From positions 1,676,965 through 1,740,964 of the forward strand of contig CM021320.1 of assembly GCA_010645155.1 (NCBI GenBank): DNA of 64,000 nt, written 5' to 3'. Numbering within the stretch: the first letter of the stretch is position 1; each line of letters starts with the position of its first letter. The position numbers and the translations under genes were made by a program. Source of the DNA: Tigriopus japonicus (Eukaryota > Arthropoda > Copepoda > Harpacticoida > Harpacticidae). This document shows positions 1 through 10,345 of the stretch, piece by piece. A model generated the notes under the pieces. The model did no database searches. It saw only the letters and a list, made by a program, of their open reading frames with translations, and was not told where the DNA came from.

Positions 1-516
1 CCGCTCCAAGTATTGTCCGGTCACGACAAGTCAGTCACTTGTGTGGCCATTTCCACCGAATTGGACATGGCCGTTTCCGGTTCCGAAGATGGAAGTGTCA
101 ACGTGTACACCGTCAAGGAAGGCCAATATGTGCGAAGCATCTTCCCACCCACATATGGTGCAGATCCGTACAAGATCGATCAACTCAACTTGTCTTACCA
201 AGGCCACGTGGTCTTCACCGGACACAATCGAGACGTTCACTCGTTACACGTGTACACGGTGAATGGCCATCTTTTGACTTCGAGCTCGGTGGAACATCGG
301 ATCACGGCCATTGGTGTGACGGCCGATTTTGTGGTCACGGGAGATGAAAATGGTGAATTGATTCTCCGAGATCTTTTGACTCCCAAAATGTTGCACAAGA
401 TCAACCTTCAATTGCCCATTCAACACGTGTCGTTCGTGGCGGGTAACACTCACATCTTGGTACCGCTTCGAGATGGAAAGCTCATTGTGATCGGATTAAA
501 GCCCTCAGGAAAGTGA
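1..516 (+). CDS. Neurobeachin-like (NBEAL) protein, C-terminal WD40 exon (5' partial)
   Basis: The frame is open from base 1 (P-L-Q-V-L-S-G-H-D-K...) to a TGA at 514-516, giving about 171 residues, so the window starts inside the last coding exon. The sequence carries WD40-repeat features: a GHD...VTCVAIS strand, then SGSEDGSVNVYTV, an HVYTVNGHLL strand, a VTGDENGELI strand and a final LRDGKLIVI strand. From memory of the family, the run STELDMAVSGSEDG and the ending -DGKLIV- match the C-terminal beta-propeller of NBEAL1/NBEAL2 better than neurobeachin, LRBA or LYST. These are very large BEACH-domain scaffold proteins acting in vesicle and granule trafficking; the BEACH and PH-like domains would lie upstream, outside the window. 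No intron interrupts this segment. The NBEAL1/2 distinction cannot be made here. Confidence 0.88.
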   Translation, partial: PLQVLSGHDKSVTCVAISTELDMAVSGSEDGSVNVYTVKEGQYVRSIFPPTYGADPYKIDQLNLSYQGHVVFTGHNRDVHSLHVYTVNGHLLTSSSVEHRITAIGVTADFVVTGDENGELILRDLLTPKMLHKINLQLPIQHVSFVAGNTHILVPLRDGKLIVIGLKPSGK

Positions 517-1552
517 ATCAAAAAGAGAAATATCGCCAACAAAGCATGCGAGGCTACAGATGTTGATTTATAAATATATAATGGTTGTTTGATCTTAGTT
601 TATTTAATTTTTTCAAGTTTTCACGACAATTCTATGTGAATCAAGGACCCATTTCTCTCTCGTTTCAAATATGCTTCTTTTGTTCGATGTCCCTTCTCGT
701 CCAATACATTCCGTAACTTAATCTAAATGTTTTCCTTGATTGCCCTTAGTGTAGGCACTATTCGGTAATTTCATTCTAGTCCATATGATAAAACAGGAAC
801 AATAAATAAACCACTTTGATTCTCCCAATTCGTTGCCAGGTGTTCATTTCGATTTGTTTGTAAATGACCTTGAAAGTGTGTTATTCATTCTATTGTTTGA
901 ACAACTGCTTTCGTAAGTTCCAAAGCAACAAGGATTCGTTTTGGTGACAGACTGTTGCTAGCCAAGTAGTCAGTTATTGCTAGTCAATATCATTAGACGA
1001 TATTTTTTTCGTCCGGACAATTTTAACTAAAGGGTCTCTTTCTTAATTTTCATCTGGTTCTCAATCATTCTTACCCTGGCTTCGCGAGCGTCGCAATAAC
1101 GATAGTCAATTTGCGTAAAACTAAATTAAATTTGTGTCAACATTTCACCAACAGGGTTAGGCAGAATTAGTAAAACATGAATATTGTGAAATAACTCCTA
1201 ACAAACAAGGTCAAAAGAAATTATTCTCCTACAACATACTACTATGACATGATGGAATATTATTTGTCATGTCCTCTTTTGGGTCAAACCATCGCTCTGA
1301 AGTTCTTGATATCAATGCCACAACTTACATGCACCAAGAACCACCGTTGCCCTTGTTCGTCTTCTTTTATGATTCAACCAACAGTTATGGGGACACATTT
1401 TAAACTTTGGCCATGGATCAAGCCGGATTTCATGAAATCTTTAAGGTCACATGACCTTTAAGGTAACCAAAGTTAAAGCCATGACCAAAGTTACATGACA
1501 ATTTTCTTTATCCTGCTATGTTTTTAGCCTATAATTTGAAATTTTGGCTCAC
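517..1552. other. 3' flank of the NBEAL-like gene
   Basis: There is no coding signal. A canonical AATAAA at 801-806, about 285 bp after the stop codon, is the best candidate polyadenylation signal. The rest is AT-rich sequence with no feature I can name. Confidence 0.4.
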
Positions 1553-2522
1553 TTCACCTCAAGTACATCAGTAGGTGTGTTGGCTACGCAGTGCCATGGT
1601 ATAAAAGCCGACCACGACTTCATCAGTGGATCATTCCCCGTCAATGAGACGGGGGATTCAGACGTGCAAGTTATTGTGCGTCTGAGATGTATTTGTCGAG
1701 ACATGATGCATTCATAGGGCAATAATGTGATTGATAGGGTAATAAAATGATGTGTAGGGTAATAAAGTAAGTTGTAGGTGAATAATATTTTGGACCTGAC
1801 CTCTTTGGGCTGGGAGGAAGTCTCATAAAAGGAGAAGGCGGCCAATAAAATGGTTTTCAACATTGCCAAAATCCAAACTTCTAACCAATTGAACGTTTAC
1901 TTCACTATTTGTTAATTGTGTGGATAGTTATTGACGCTCCGAGTTGATTTAGCTTGACTTGCTCTTTGTTTTCCAATCAAATCCATCGTGAAATGTTCTT
2001 CACCAGAGCATTTCAACTTTTCCAAAGATGCAAGGTTTCTTATTTTGCGAATGGCAATTTTCTTGTGGAAAAGCCTTTAATATTAGGGGCACCCGACATG
2101 GCTTTCCCCCGTTTGAACAATTTAAGGTTTTGGTTTTTTCTTTTCCACAAGAAAGTTGCCACGTTCAATTGGTTAGAAGTTTGGATTTTGGCAATGTTGA
2201 AAACCATTTTATTGACCGCCTTCTCCTTTTATGAGACTTCCTCCCAGCCCAAAGAGGTCAGGTCCAAAATATTATTCACCTACAACTTACTTTATTACCC
2301 TACACATCATTTTATTACCCTATCAATCACATTATTGCCCTATGAATGCATCATGTCTCGACAAATACATCTCAGACGCACATTAACTTGCACGTTTGAA
2401 ACCCCCGTCTCATTGACAATGAGACTCTCTTCTTCTGTGGATCATCCACAGAAGAAGTCGTGGTAGGCTTTTATACCATGGCACTGAGTAGCCAACACAC
2501 CAACTGATGTACTTGAGGTGAA
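1553..2522. mobile_element. Long fold-back (inverted-repeat) transposable element, about 970 bp
   Basis: The left end TTCACCTCAAGTACATCAGT is repeated in reverse complement at the right end (ACTGATGTACTTGAGGTGAA), and the match runs inward for about 340 bp per arm (roughly 1553-1896 and 2160-2522) with only scattered mismatches. The spacer contains a further small inverted repeat (about 2052-2071 against 2142-2163). The right arm contains a perfect 13-bp-stem hairpin (CTTCTTCTGTGGA / TCCACAGAAGAAG, 3-base loop) that the left arm has in degraded form. The similar ORFs read from each arm are mirror images of the same DNA, not two genes. No clear target duplication is seen, so the superfamily is undetermined. 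Confidence 0.85.
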
Positions 2523-2656
2523 CGGAGCTTGCTCCTAATACCGGTATTGAGTAAGCAAAGCATGCTAGTTGGATAGTACGAATGTCCGTGGTTGAACTGA
2601 TTTTCAGGGTTGAAAAATTATAACGGAAGTCCCAAAAAGGATAAGTTGGTCAACAA

Positions 2657-2826
2657 AATACCATATGCACCCACAAATGAAGGGAGAATAGCCAAGATCC
2701 GACATCACTCGTTTCATTTTAATTGACGCCCCTCGGGCTGACGCCCTCGGGTCGCCAATAAAATGAAACTCCCTCCGCCGGATTTTGGCCATTACTCCCT
2801 TCCTTTGCAGGTGCATAAATAGTATT
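2657..2826. mobile_element. Small fold-back MITE-like element
   Basis: The left half (TGCACCCACAAATGAAGGGA then a block ending TTTCATTTTAATTGACG) matches in reverse complement the right half (CGCCAATAAAATGAAACTCC ... TCCCTTCCTTTGCAGGTGCA) at roughly 70-75% by eye. The centre is a GC-rich pair of similar CCCTCGGG blocks. It has no coding capacity. Target duplication and superfamily are not resolved. Confidence 0.6.
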
Positions 2827-2961
2827 TCAGTCTAATGTTTCTCCTGAAATGTCTGAAGCAATGATGCCTTTTTATTCGTTCTGTTCCCTTCAAACTGTTT
2901 GTACAATTCATGTGCTAGGATTTCTCCCTGCAGCTTCAATGAACCGAGAAAAACATGAGCA

Positions 2962-3250
2962 AAGACCTTGCGTCGCCAGACCCATCTTACGTTGATTTCC
3001 AGCATGGTTGCCAGGGCGAGATATACGATGCTAGTTTTTTGGCAAAATCTTAAGTCCTTTTCCAAAACTATTATCTTCTTTTGAGTGGCATCATTAAGCT
3101 TAAATGGCACCCTCTTTTGAGAAATGATCTTTTTTGAAAAAATGATAGCCATTGAAGAAACAAAGTTGACATGTGCCCAAAAAGTGGCATCAAAGATTAT
3201 GTCCTGGCAACCATGTTGGAAATCAACGCAAGATGGGTCTGGCAAATCAA
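2962..3250. repeat. Inverted repeat with ~80-bp arms
   Basis: The segment 2975-3013 (GCCAGACCCATCTTACGTTG...) is matched in reverse complement by 3203-3243, and weaker similarity extends each arm to about 80 bp. The minus-strand ORF of 137 codons over 2832-3245 runs through both arms and resembles no protein I know. The block is either an old fold-back element or two opposed copies of a fragment of something else. Confidence 0.6.
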
Positions 3251-4143
3251 GGCCTGATAAAGAAATATTTATTTTTGAAAACGGCAGGTTCGTATCATCC
3301 GGTTTCTTTCAAGCCTTTGTAGAGTTTAAAATCTACGAGTCATATCTTTGTTCAATTCAGTCTGCGAAAAGAGAGAGAGGGAGGTAACAAAAACTAATGT
3401 GTGAGAATTTTCAACCGACATCACCTAAAAATGTATGTCTTCCTCTGTATTTTGATAATGACGTCAGTACGACCGTCATGTCCGTTGACTCATTAGAGTA
3501 GCTTCCGTTATTCAGTAATCAACTCAGTGACGAACTTGAACGTTGAGTACCAATTATTTTTGCTTTCTGGATGATTTTCCTTCAGACTATTTTCAGCTTG
3601 TTTGTCAAAAGTACGTTCTGGCCAGAAATCTGGAAGTCTCAGTCCGCCTTTTTCCACTTGAAGGAGATAAAATTCATATTTGATACAGTACAGCCAATTA
3701 CCTTTTCACGTGCGAAATTGGCAAACCTTCAAGTTTGTCAGGCTCTCCTGTCAAGCAAGGAAAATTGCCATTCTCAACATTTGCACTTGTCATTTTGCGT
3801 ACTTAGCAACAGAATGAATGTATACAGAATTTCTCCCTCACGATCTAATAGAGCGAAAACATTCTTGAGATGGTCAAAGGTTTGCTTCTTCAACTTCGAT
3901 TAAAATATGCATACTGTTTGCTTGGTAGTAAATGTAAACGATCTCAAAGTCACTGAAATACGTTTAAACCGGTTTTCAATGTTCTCAATCAAATCCATGC
4001 AACTAGGGGAAACATGTGGGTGAATCTTTTTCTCCCTTGGGCTTATTTTCTTCCGAATGAGAAGGTTCTTCAAGATTAGGAATGAATGAATTGCGTCTTG
4101 TGCTCGAAGCAAAGAGACGGCTCACCTACGAGTTCTTTGTATT
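3251..4143. other. Intergenic, nothing recognised
   Basis: AT-rich sequence downstream of the METTL22-like stop codon. It includes the presumed 3' UTR of that gene, but I see no canonical AATAAA on the minus strand close to the stop, and no coding signal. Confidence 0.3.
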
Positions 4144-5514
4144 TCAAGTTTTTAAAGAAAAGATGATTTCCAAAATGATCAAATCATTGGACGTTTCATA
4201 CTGAAAATATTGTGTCACATCGTTCATGCCGTGTTCCCTTTGGGCAATCTTGATCTTTTGAGGGAGATGAGCCAACATTTTATCTAGTTCGTGGCGAAAA
4301 TGCTCATACATGGGAGCTTTGATATCGACATCTTCCAAAGTAAAAATGTATCGTTTATCTATGGACAGCCAAACCATTCTGATTTGATCCTTTGAAGTGG
4401 TTTCACTCATCAAAGAGCAAGCAATGTGGCGAATAAAATCAACCAAAGCCTCTGAAAGGTCGTGGTCGTACACGAGATCGGCACCCAAGTACACATCCAT
4501 TTCACAAGTCAGTTGGCGAGCTGTCAAACCGAGTTCAACCAAAGCATCTCCGGTTTGGGCGTGAGCATTACCACTCTGTCTGTCAGAGATAATCGTCTTG
4601 ATATCACAAGGCATTACTCTATAAATCCTCTCTTGTCTCTGCATTTGGGATTGACTCGCGAGTATTCCCGACAGACAGCTTACATTTCGGGCCAGGTTTC
4701 GCTCTAATAAGTCCAGGTTGAAGGCCAAATCCGTGGCAACGAGGCCTTGAGGTTGGCAGAGGAGCGCAACCACTGAAGAGAGGCCCGTTCCTGCACCAAT
4801 TTCGAGCACACGTTTGCCACGAAGAGGTTCGGGGTTATTCAATAGAAAGTCCGCGAGGAAGAGAGACCCACACCAAACCTGAGCCCCTACTTCATACAAT
4901 CGAGTCTGGGTTTTGTATTCCAACCAAATTTGCCTCTCCTCCTCTTTCTCGTCTTCGTCTTCATGTTTTCCTGCTCCATTATCGTCTTCTCTTTCTCTTT
5001 CTTGGCCTTGTTTTCGTTCAGACGGCGTTTTTGTTATTGAAGCTGTTTGCTCACCCTCTTGATCTCTTTGGATATGCTTGAGTGGTGTCTCCTTCATTTT
5101 CTCCATCGTCGAAACGTTTCCCCTGGGTACATCCAAGTCCCCATCTTCATCTATCCAGGGATTCGATCCTTTTTCTTTTGGTCCTAAAATATTCAATTCA
5201 TTGCTAATGGCTAAACAACCAGACTGCATACTATCTGTTTCTTGAGTCTGCAGCAGATGACGGCGGCCTTGGAACAAGTTTTCGGGTTGGCCTTGCTTCG
5301 GCGAAACACGCAACTTGACACTGACAGGAAGACAAGGAGGCTCTTGCTTTGGACACCTCGTCTTCATCCATTTGGGAAGGCGAAAGACAAATGGAGAAAG
5401 ATGATAAAAGGATAATGGCGTCTCACTTTCACTTGAGTTGGACAGTGGTGGAATATGCGAAGTCATTTCTGAGCAGATCCAACCCAAATCTTCACCATCT
5501 CTCTCGTCATCCAT
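4144..5514 (-). CDS. METTL22: METTL22-like protein-lysine methyltransferase
   Basis: An intronless reading frame of 456 residues. Residues 1-195 are low-complexity and acidic, but contain DEDGDLDV (122-129), a short motif I recall in the N-terminal region of vertebrate METTL22. The class I SAM-dependent methyltransferase core follows: YEVGAQVWCGSLFLADFLL (208-226), motif I VLEIGAGTGLSS (236-247), an acidic TDLA (261-264), then YLGADLVYDHDLSEALVDF (342-360) and WLSIDKRYIFTLEDVDI (382-398), aligning in order with METTL22. Known METTL22 methylates the DNA/RNA-binding protein KIN17; that target is inferred here. Length is close to the human protein (about 400) with a longer N terminus. The ATG at 5514 is the first possible in this exon: an in-frame TGA lies 30 bases upstream. 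It begins only 25 bp after the upstream gene's stop. Confidence 0.88.
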   Translation of the reverse strand: MDDERDGEDLGWICSEMTSHIPPLSNSSESETPLSFYHLSPFVFRLPKWMKTRCPKQEPPCLPVSVKLRVSPKQGQPENLFQGRRHLLQTQETDSMQSGCLAISNELNILGPKEKGSNPWIDEDGDLDVPRGNVSTMEKMKETPLKHIQRDQEGEQTASITKTPSERKQGQEREREDDNGAGKHEDEDEKEEERQIWLEYKTQTRLYEVGAQVWCGSLFLADFLLNNPEPLRGKRVLEIGAGTGLSSVVALLCQPQGLVATDLAFNLDLLERNLARNVSCLSGILASQSQMQRQERIYRVMPCDIKTIISDRQSGNAHAQTGDALVELGLTARQLTCEMDVYLGADLVYDHDLSEALVDFIRHIACSLMSETTSKDQIRMVWLSIDKRYIFTLEDVDIKAPMYEHFRHELDKMLAHLPQKIKIAQREHGMNDVTQYFQYETSNDLIILEIIFSLKT

Positions 5515-5539
5515 CGTTGGGAAACTTCCAGGCCTTCGA

Positions 5540-5995
5540 TCATTTCAAATGAAGTAGACAGCCCGTCAGAATCAACATCAACCCCAAGCTCGACCGTTTG
5601 GAAAGGTGGGATTCTCCGATGAGTCGTCCAACTATGAGGGTGAACAAGAACTTGAGGGCATTCGTTACAGGTACAGCAATCGACAAGTCCGAGTTCACCA
5701 AGGCCAAGACAAAAGTGGCACTCCCTAACTGATTAGCAGCAAAAGTGAGTGAGTACTTCCAATGGCCAAAGAAGCCTCTCAGCTCTCGAAAAAGGTTGAT
5801 GATCCAATTAGAAGTCTCGTCGTTCTTTTGTTTGAACACTCCAGATGGATCTTGGTCAACAGATGATTGCCTGCCGAAGAACTTAAGTAATGGATCCGTT
5901 CCACCCCAAAGAATAGCCGTAACCAGGATCCAGAAGTGTGAGCCCAAGTGCTCCCAGATAGATAGACCTACTCCACTCAGCATATTTAATGACAT
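5540..5995 (-). CDS. TMEM234: TMEM234-like small multi-pass membrane protein
   Basis: About 151 residues if translation starts at the ATG at 5993-5995; the frame is open further upstream to 6160, but a splice acceptor at 6068-6069 makes that extension intronic. Diagnostic blocks are AILWGGTDPLLKFF near the N terminus, NQLGSATFVLALVNSDLSIA in the middle and AVPVTNALKFLFTLIVGRL, matching the WGGT-PLLK, NQ-GS and AVP-N-L--IFTLIVG pattern of the TMEM234 (UPF0546) family, a small DMT/EamA-like fold. Four hydrophobic segments are expected and seen (around the WGGT motif, NQLGS, AVPV and the final LGLMLILTGCLL). The stop TGA is followed by 25 bp and then the METTL22-like start on the same strand. 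Upstream exons are probable but not identified. An alternative start is the ATG at 5981-5983. Confidence 0.82.
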   Translation of the reverse strand: MSLNMLSGVGLSIWEHLGSHFWILVTAILWGGTDPLLKFFGRQSSVDQDPSGVFKQKNDETSNWIINLFRELRGFFGHWKYSLTFAANQLGSATFVLALVNSDLSIAVPVTNALKFLFTLIVGRLIGESHLSKRSSLGLMLILTGCLLHLK

Positions 5996-6067
5996 TGCTC
6001 CATTTTGGGGACCATGGCATGGACTGTAGACTGTCACAAGGTCGTCGAACCAGTGGTAGTAGAGTCT

Positions 6068-6089
6068 CTGAAAGAGAGAAAGACAAACG
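6068..6089 (-). other. Strong splice acceptor for the TMEM234/METTL22 unit
   Basis: On the minus strand this reads CGTTTGTCTTTCTCTCTTTC followed by AG: an almost uninterrupted pyrimidine tract ending in CAG. The exon would begin at 6067, about 70 bases before the chosen TMEM234 ATG. It could be an ordinary cis acceptor or a trans-splicing acceptor. The resulting leader contains short upstream ATGs. Confidence 0.65.
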
Positions 6090-6808
6090 TACGATACTAA
6101 TTCAAAGGACTGCTGGTGAGGAAAATGGTTGGCATTCCAATTACTGTCATGTCTGTCCATTTTGTACTATGAATGCTACATCATGTTATTGAGCATTAGA
6201 GGGAGAATCTAGAATATTGGACATGATCCACCTTGACTTCATTAAAGACCATGAATGGTCGTGTTATTTTCCTTGAAAAAGAGCGAACTAGCCTTGGTTG
6301 TTGTGGTGGTGGCGTTTTTTTTATTATTGACATTGTTGTGATTCCGCTATTGCATTTCGATTCCCACGGCTTTCAAGCCTCGGAGAGTTTTTTTTCGTCA
6401 GAATGAACAACAAATTTTACACAGCCACCTATTACTCTCTGATCAAATTCGAAGGCCAAAATTATCTAATCTGAATTAAGCCTCTAAATAGAAGGACAAA
6501 AAAGTTCTGAACATTTTACTTGCTTTCAAAGTACAGTAAAAGATGGTTTGAGTTTTAAAAATAACAATTTGTAGTTCCAACCATCAAACTTTCTAAAAGG
6601 CGTTTCAAATAGTCACTAGAAATACGAGGATCGATTGATCAAGTGCAGAATCCCACAGAAATTTGAAATTATAAGCGAATTTTAATAAAATCACATTTTT
6701 AAAGCAACAAAGTAAAAACTGAAATGAAAAGAAAATGGTTTATTTTTTCTTTTTTGCTCCCATTGGAAATGGACCAAACGAGAGAGTCTTTCGGGTATTT
6801 GGGACAGT
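6090..6808. other. Upstream/intronic region of the TMEM234-like gene, nothing else recognised
   Basis: AT-rich with poly-T runs near 6317 and 6388. It presumably holds the first exon and promoter of the minus-strand gene pair, but no exon can be identified with confidence. Confidence 0.25.
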
Positions 6809-7056
6809 ACAGCTTGAAAAAGCGCAATTTCAGCGCCAAAAAAATGAGGCCCACATTGCATCACTCGACCTATTGAGGTTTCAAAAAGTTGGATCTTCGT
6901 ATAGTCTAATACTTAGGGTTTTTCCAACTTTTACAGCTTGAAAAAGCGCAATTTCAGCGCCAAAAAAATGAGGCCCACATTGCATCACTCGACCTATTGA
7001 GGTTTCAAAAAGTTGGATCTTCGTATAGTCTAATACTTAGGGTTTTTCCAACTTTT
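6809..7056. repeat. Two-copy tandem duplication, 124-bp unit
   Basis: The unit beginning ACAGCTTGAAAAAGCGCAAT at 6809 is repeated from 6933, head to tail, with no difference that I can see over the 124-base period. The lack of divergence in non-coding sequence indicates a recent duplication or an assembly artefact. The unit itself has no recognised identity. Confidence 0.92.
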
Positions 7057-7452
7057 CCTTGATTTAAAAAAGTGATTACGAATCTCAATATTTACAATAC
7101 CGTATAACCAATTTGCAGGCTAAGCTACAACCTTTTGCAATTCTTCACTCTCGTTGTTCTTTAACGTCAACTAGGCTTGTATTTATTCATATAATATATT
7201 CATGTTTACATGTTCGTGTACATATAAGCGGACTATCTTCACAAAATAAAGATGTGCAAGTTTTTACAAGAGTTGTTCCAATCTGCCAAAATAACTTGAT
7301 GGTAGATCAAATTTTGTATAAATGTTAATTGTATAAATTCTTACTATGATTGATTTGTTAACAGGAAATCGCATTCCTTGTAGCGGTAGTAAAAAATCCG
7401 CAACCAACGATTAGAAATTTACTTTTTTATTTTTTACAGTTGTATTTCTTAT

Positions 7453-7704
7453 GGGAGGAGACGTGGTGTCATGGTTAGCGCAGTTTCCTATAGTGAGAGA
7501 GGTCCCAGGTTCGATTCTCCTCCCCGACCTTTCTCAAGGAAACTGTTAGACGCTAATCCACACTCACAGACGGAGAACCTTTCTGATACCGGACATGTGA
7601 TTGCCTATCGGAATAATTTGGACGATGTGATGGCTGGCTTCGCTGGCCGGGCGAGGCTCAACCCTCCGACCCTAGCACCAACAATCAAAAAAAAAAAAAA
7701 AAAA
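7453..7704 (+). mobile_element. tRNA-derived SINE with poly-A tail
   Basis: The head has a pol III A-box-like TGGTTAGCGCAGT (about 7472) and a B box GGTTCGATTC (about 7508). A tRNA-unrelated body follows, ending in an 18-base A run (7687-7704). It is not a working tRNA: GGGAGGAG can pair with CTCCTCCC, but the T stem does not form properly. A second copy lies in reverse at 20977-21112 and shares the head and about 45 bp of body. Target duplications are not evident. Confidence 0.85.
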
Positions 7705-10345
7705 TGGTGAATCAGGGATAACCTATATAATAGTATTAATATACTTTCAGGGGTTCCTGGGTGAATAAACATGGCAGAAATGTCATTTTCATCATATATT
7801 TAGCTGCAAGCATTTCTGAAAACTATGATTTTAAGAGAAATTTTATGTTATAAACGACATTGATTTAGCTATTATATTTTTCCCTAATTATAAACAAACG
7901 AAAAACGTTTTACTCCATTTTAGTGGGTCTTTTTCTTACTGACATTTTCTTGGTGTTTTATCTTCAATACAAAATGTTAAAGCAATGACAAAAATTCAAG
8001 AAATTACGATGGAAATGCAAAGGAAACATAAAAACGCAATTTGTTTCCTCGCCATGTTTCTTGAAAAGAGCCTTTGAAGTAAATTACATGAGATTCAATT
8101 CAATCAAAATTGTTGCCAGCATCATTGTTGCATGAAACACAAATCTAAAAACCATTCAGCAAAAATAGCCATGATTACAACGCATGAACCAACCAAAAAC
8201 ACGAGCAAATTGCAAAATTTAGGGACAATTTCATGTTTGGTCTTATACCTCGAGATGTATAGTTTTTAAAACTCGTTGTATATTGAAATGAACGTTTTAT
8301 TTGAGAACTAATTGAAAGGAGGAACCTTTGGCATCAGTTTTCAAAATAATTCAAACTGTTACTTTTTACAACTGGTTAGCGTCAAACGGCAAAAAAGTGC
8401 TTTAAACCGAACATGCAAGATCTGTTCCAAATGATCCAAATTTCATATGGTCACTACTTAGGTTGAAGCCAATTCGCATTGTTGATTTTGGCTAAAAAAT
8501 TTACACCACAAACGAGATAATTGGTTCTGCATGGAAAATTATCCAGATGAAATAATAATAATAATAATGTTTATTGCGACTCTTGGTCATGTCAGGCAGG
8601 GCAAAACAGAAGTATAAAATAAAATGAATATAAAAATATACATGTATGGTCATCCTCCCTCCGCTCTCAAAAAAATCGAGGCAATTTCTTTTCGTTCAAC
8701 AGCGAAACAAAAAGTTTAAGCAATAAAAATATAATCCTCGTTCTACTGATCTCTGAAAGTCAATGAACAATAAACTTTACAATTAACATTTAACAGATTC
8801 CACAAAGTGACATCATCATCAACAACAACAACAATTCGTCATCTTAAAGCCTTAAAATTTGACCAGTCTAAAGATTCTTGCACCTAATGGCCAAATCAGA
8901 CCCAAGATTTAATCATATTGCAATGACTGGAGCTCGCAGTCAGATTAATTCTCGTACTTTTAAAGGGACTTGTCCAAAGTACAAGCTGTTTTCATATACA
9001 CCTCACAAGGAAGCATGTTTCTCCGCATCTGCCGTTTAATTGTGGTTCTTTGAGCGAAGAGGGGCCACTCGTTGGAGTCCATTGAAAACATGGGGTGTTC
9101 TAGCACTCAGCACAACGGCTACCCTACATTGATTCGTGACGACAGATGATGGACTGATCTTTAAATTGGCTCAGAACTCAAAAGAAAGGCACTTGCAGGA
9201 AGAAAATCAAACTCTCAGAAAATCGTACTTTAAGGTGCAAAGCGGCGATTATCTTTGTTATCTTTCTTTCCGGGCTATTTATTTGTAAGAGATTGCAACA
9301 ACACAGAAGACTGATCTAATTGTGCGTTAGAGGTCAAAGGCAAGTGAGGATTCCCAGATACTCAGCATGACCAACTTTGTATTATAAGATAAAAACTATT
9401 GTAACCTTGGCCTGATGAGTGGTAATTTGCACTATTTAATACCTTGCTTCATCAATCAAACGGGCAATGATCTTCAAATAATTTGTTTCGCAAACAAACG
9501 TAGTTTTCTTGAGGATTTCCGACGTTCATTGAATCGAAGTTGGTACTTACCTGATTATGAAGAACTTTCCTCTGAAAGATTTCGCTACTATATTTTAAGT
9601 GTGGTCAACTTCGTTTTCGTTGTTTTCAGACCTCTGACTTTTTTGAGCATAATAATGAAGTGAGCCACCTGAAACTGCAAATCCTAGGTTTCTAAACGAA
9701 TGAGAAACGCCATTTTTCCATTTGAATTAATATGATGTAGAGTACAATCTGGGTGAGATAATGATTGGCAATTTGATTCCTTATCTGCCTGTTCGTTTAT
9801 GCTGTACATTCATGAATACAATTCCAATGGCGACATGCAAACATATGGTCGCATGGAGTTGAGCACTCTGGATACCCGGAATGGACCCATCACGTTGGGC
9901 ATATATATTAAAATTGTATCTGCTCCAGTGAAAAAAAAATATCGTATCCAATGAGTGTTACTGCTCGCAATAAAGAATATTATGTATTTGGAGTTGTGGT
10001 GGAAAAAAATTGTCTCGAGGACAAAATTCCTATTTTGTTGCGTACAGTCTAAATTGAGTCAATAGAATTCCGAGTGTTTCTTACGTACAACTGGATTTGC
10101 AACCTTGGCAACAACGTACTGAAACAACCATTGAAGCGTCACCTCAAAAGACTCAACAAATACATTTCTCTCTTTGAAGTTCATTTTGTATTTTACATCA
10201 ATTTATATGTATCACATAAATTATATAACATTTAAACATGATTCTCGCTAGATGGTCAACTGAAGTAAAATGCATTGTCATTTTTATCAGTGGCTACGGA
10301 TTTTTGATAAGTGAGGCATGATTCGATTTCGACTGACTGTCGCCC
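7705..10345. other. Intergenic, microsatellites only
   Basis: No gene recognised in about 2.6 kb. It holds an (AAT)n tract at 8551-8568 and a CAT/CAA-rich tract at about 8811-8835. The open frame at 9415-9663 (82 codons) has no recognisable domain and is not called. Confidence 0.4.

Noticed and set aside
1954..2466. 170-codon ORF and its look-alike on the opposite strand at 1549-1869
   Set aside because: The shared translation comes from the two arms of one fold-back element; there is no known domain and no sign of coding constraint.
5996..6160. N-terminal extension of the TMEM234-like frame to 6160
   Set aside because: It crosses a strong splice acceptor (6068-6089) and adds residues unlike the family; best seen as intron plus leader.
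7471..7710. ORF over the SINE, and the SINE head as a tRNA gene
   Set aside because: The ORF includes a poly-A tail read as poly-lysine; the T stem does not pair, so it is a SINE head rather than a tRNA.
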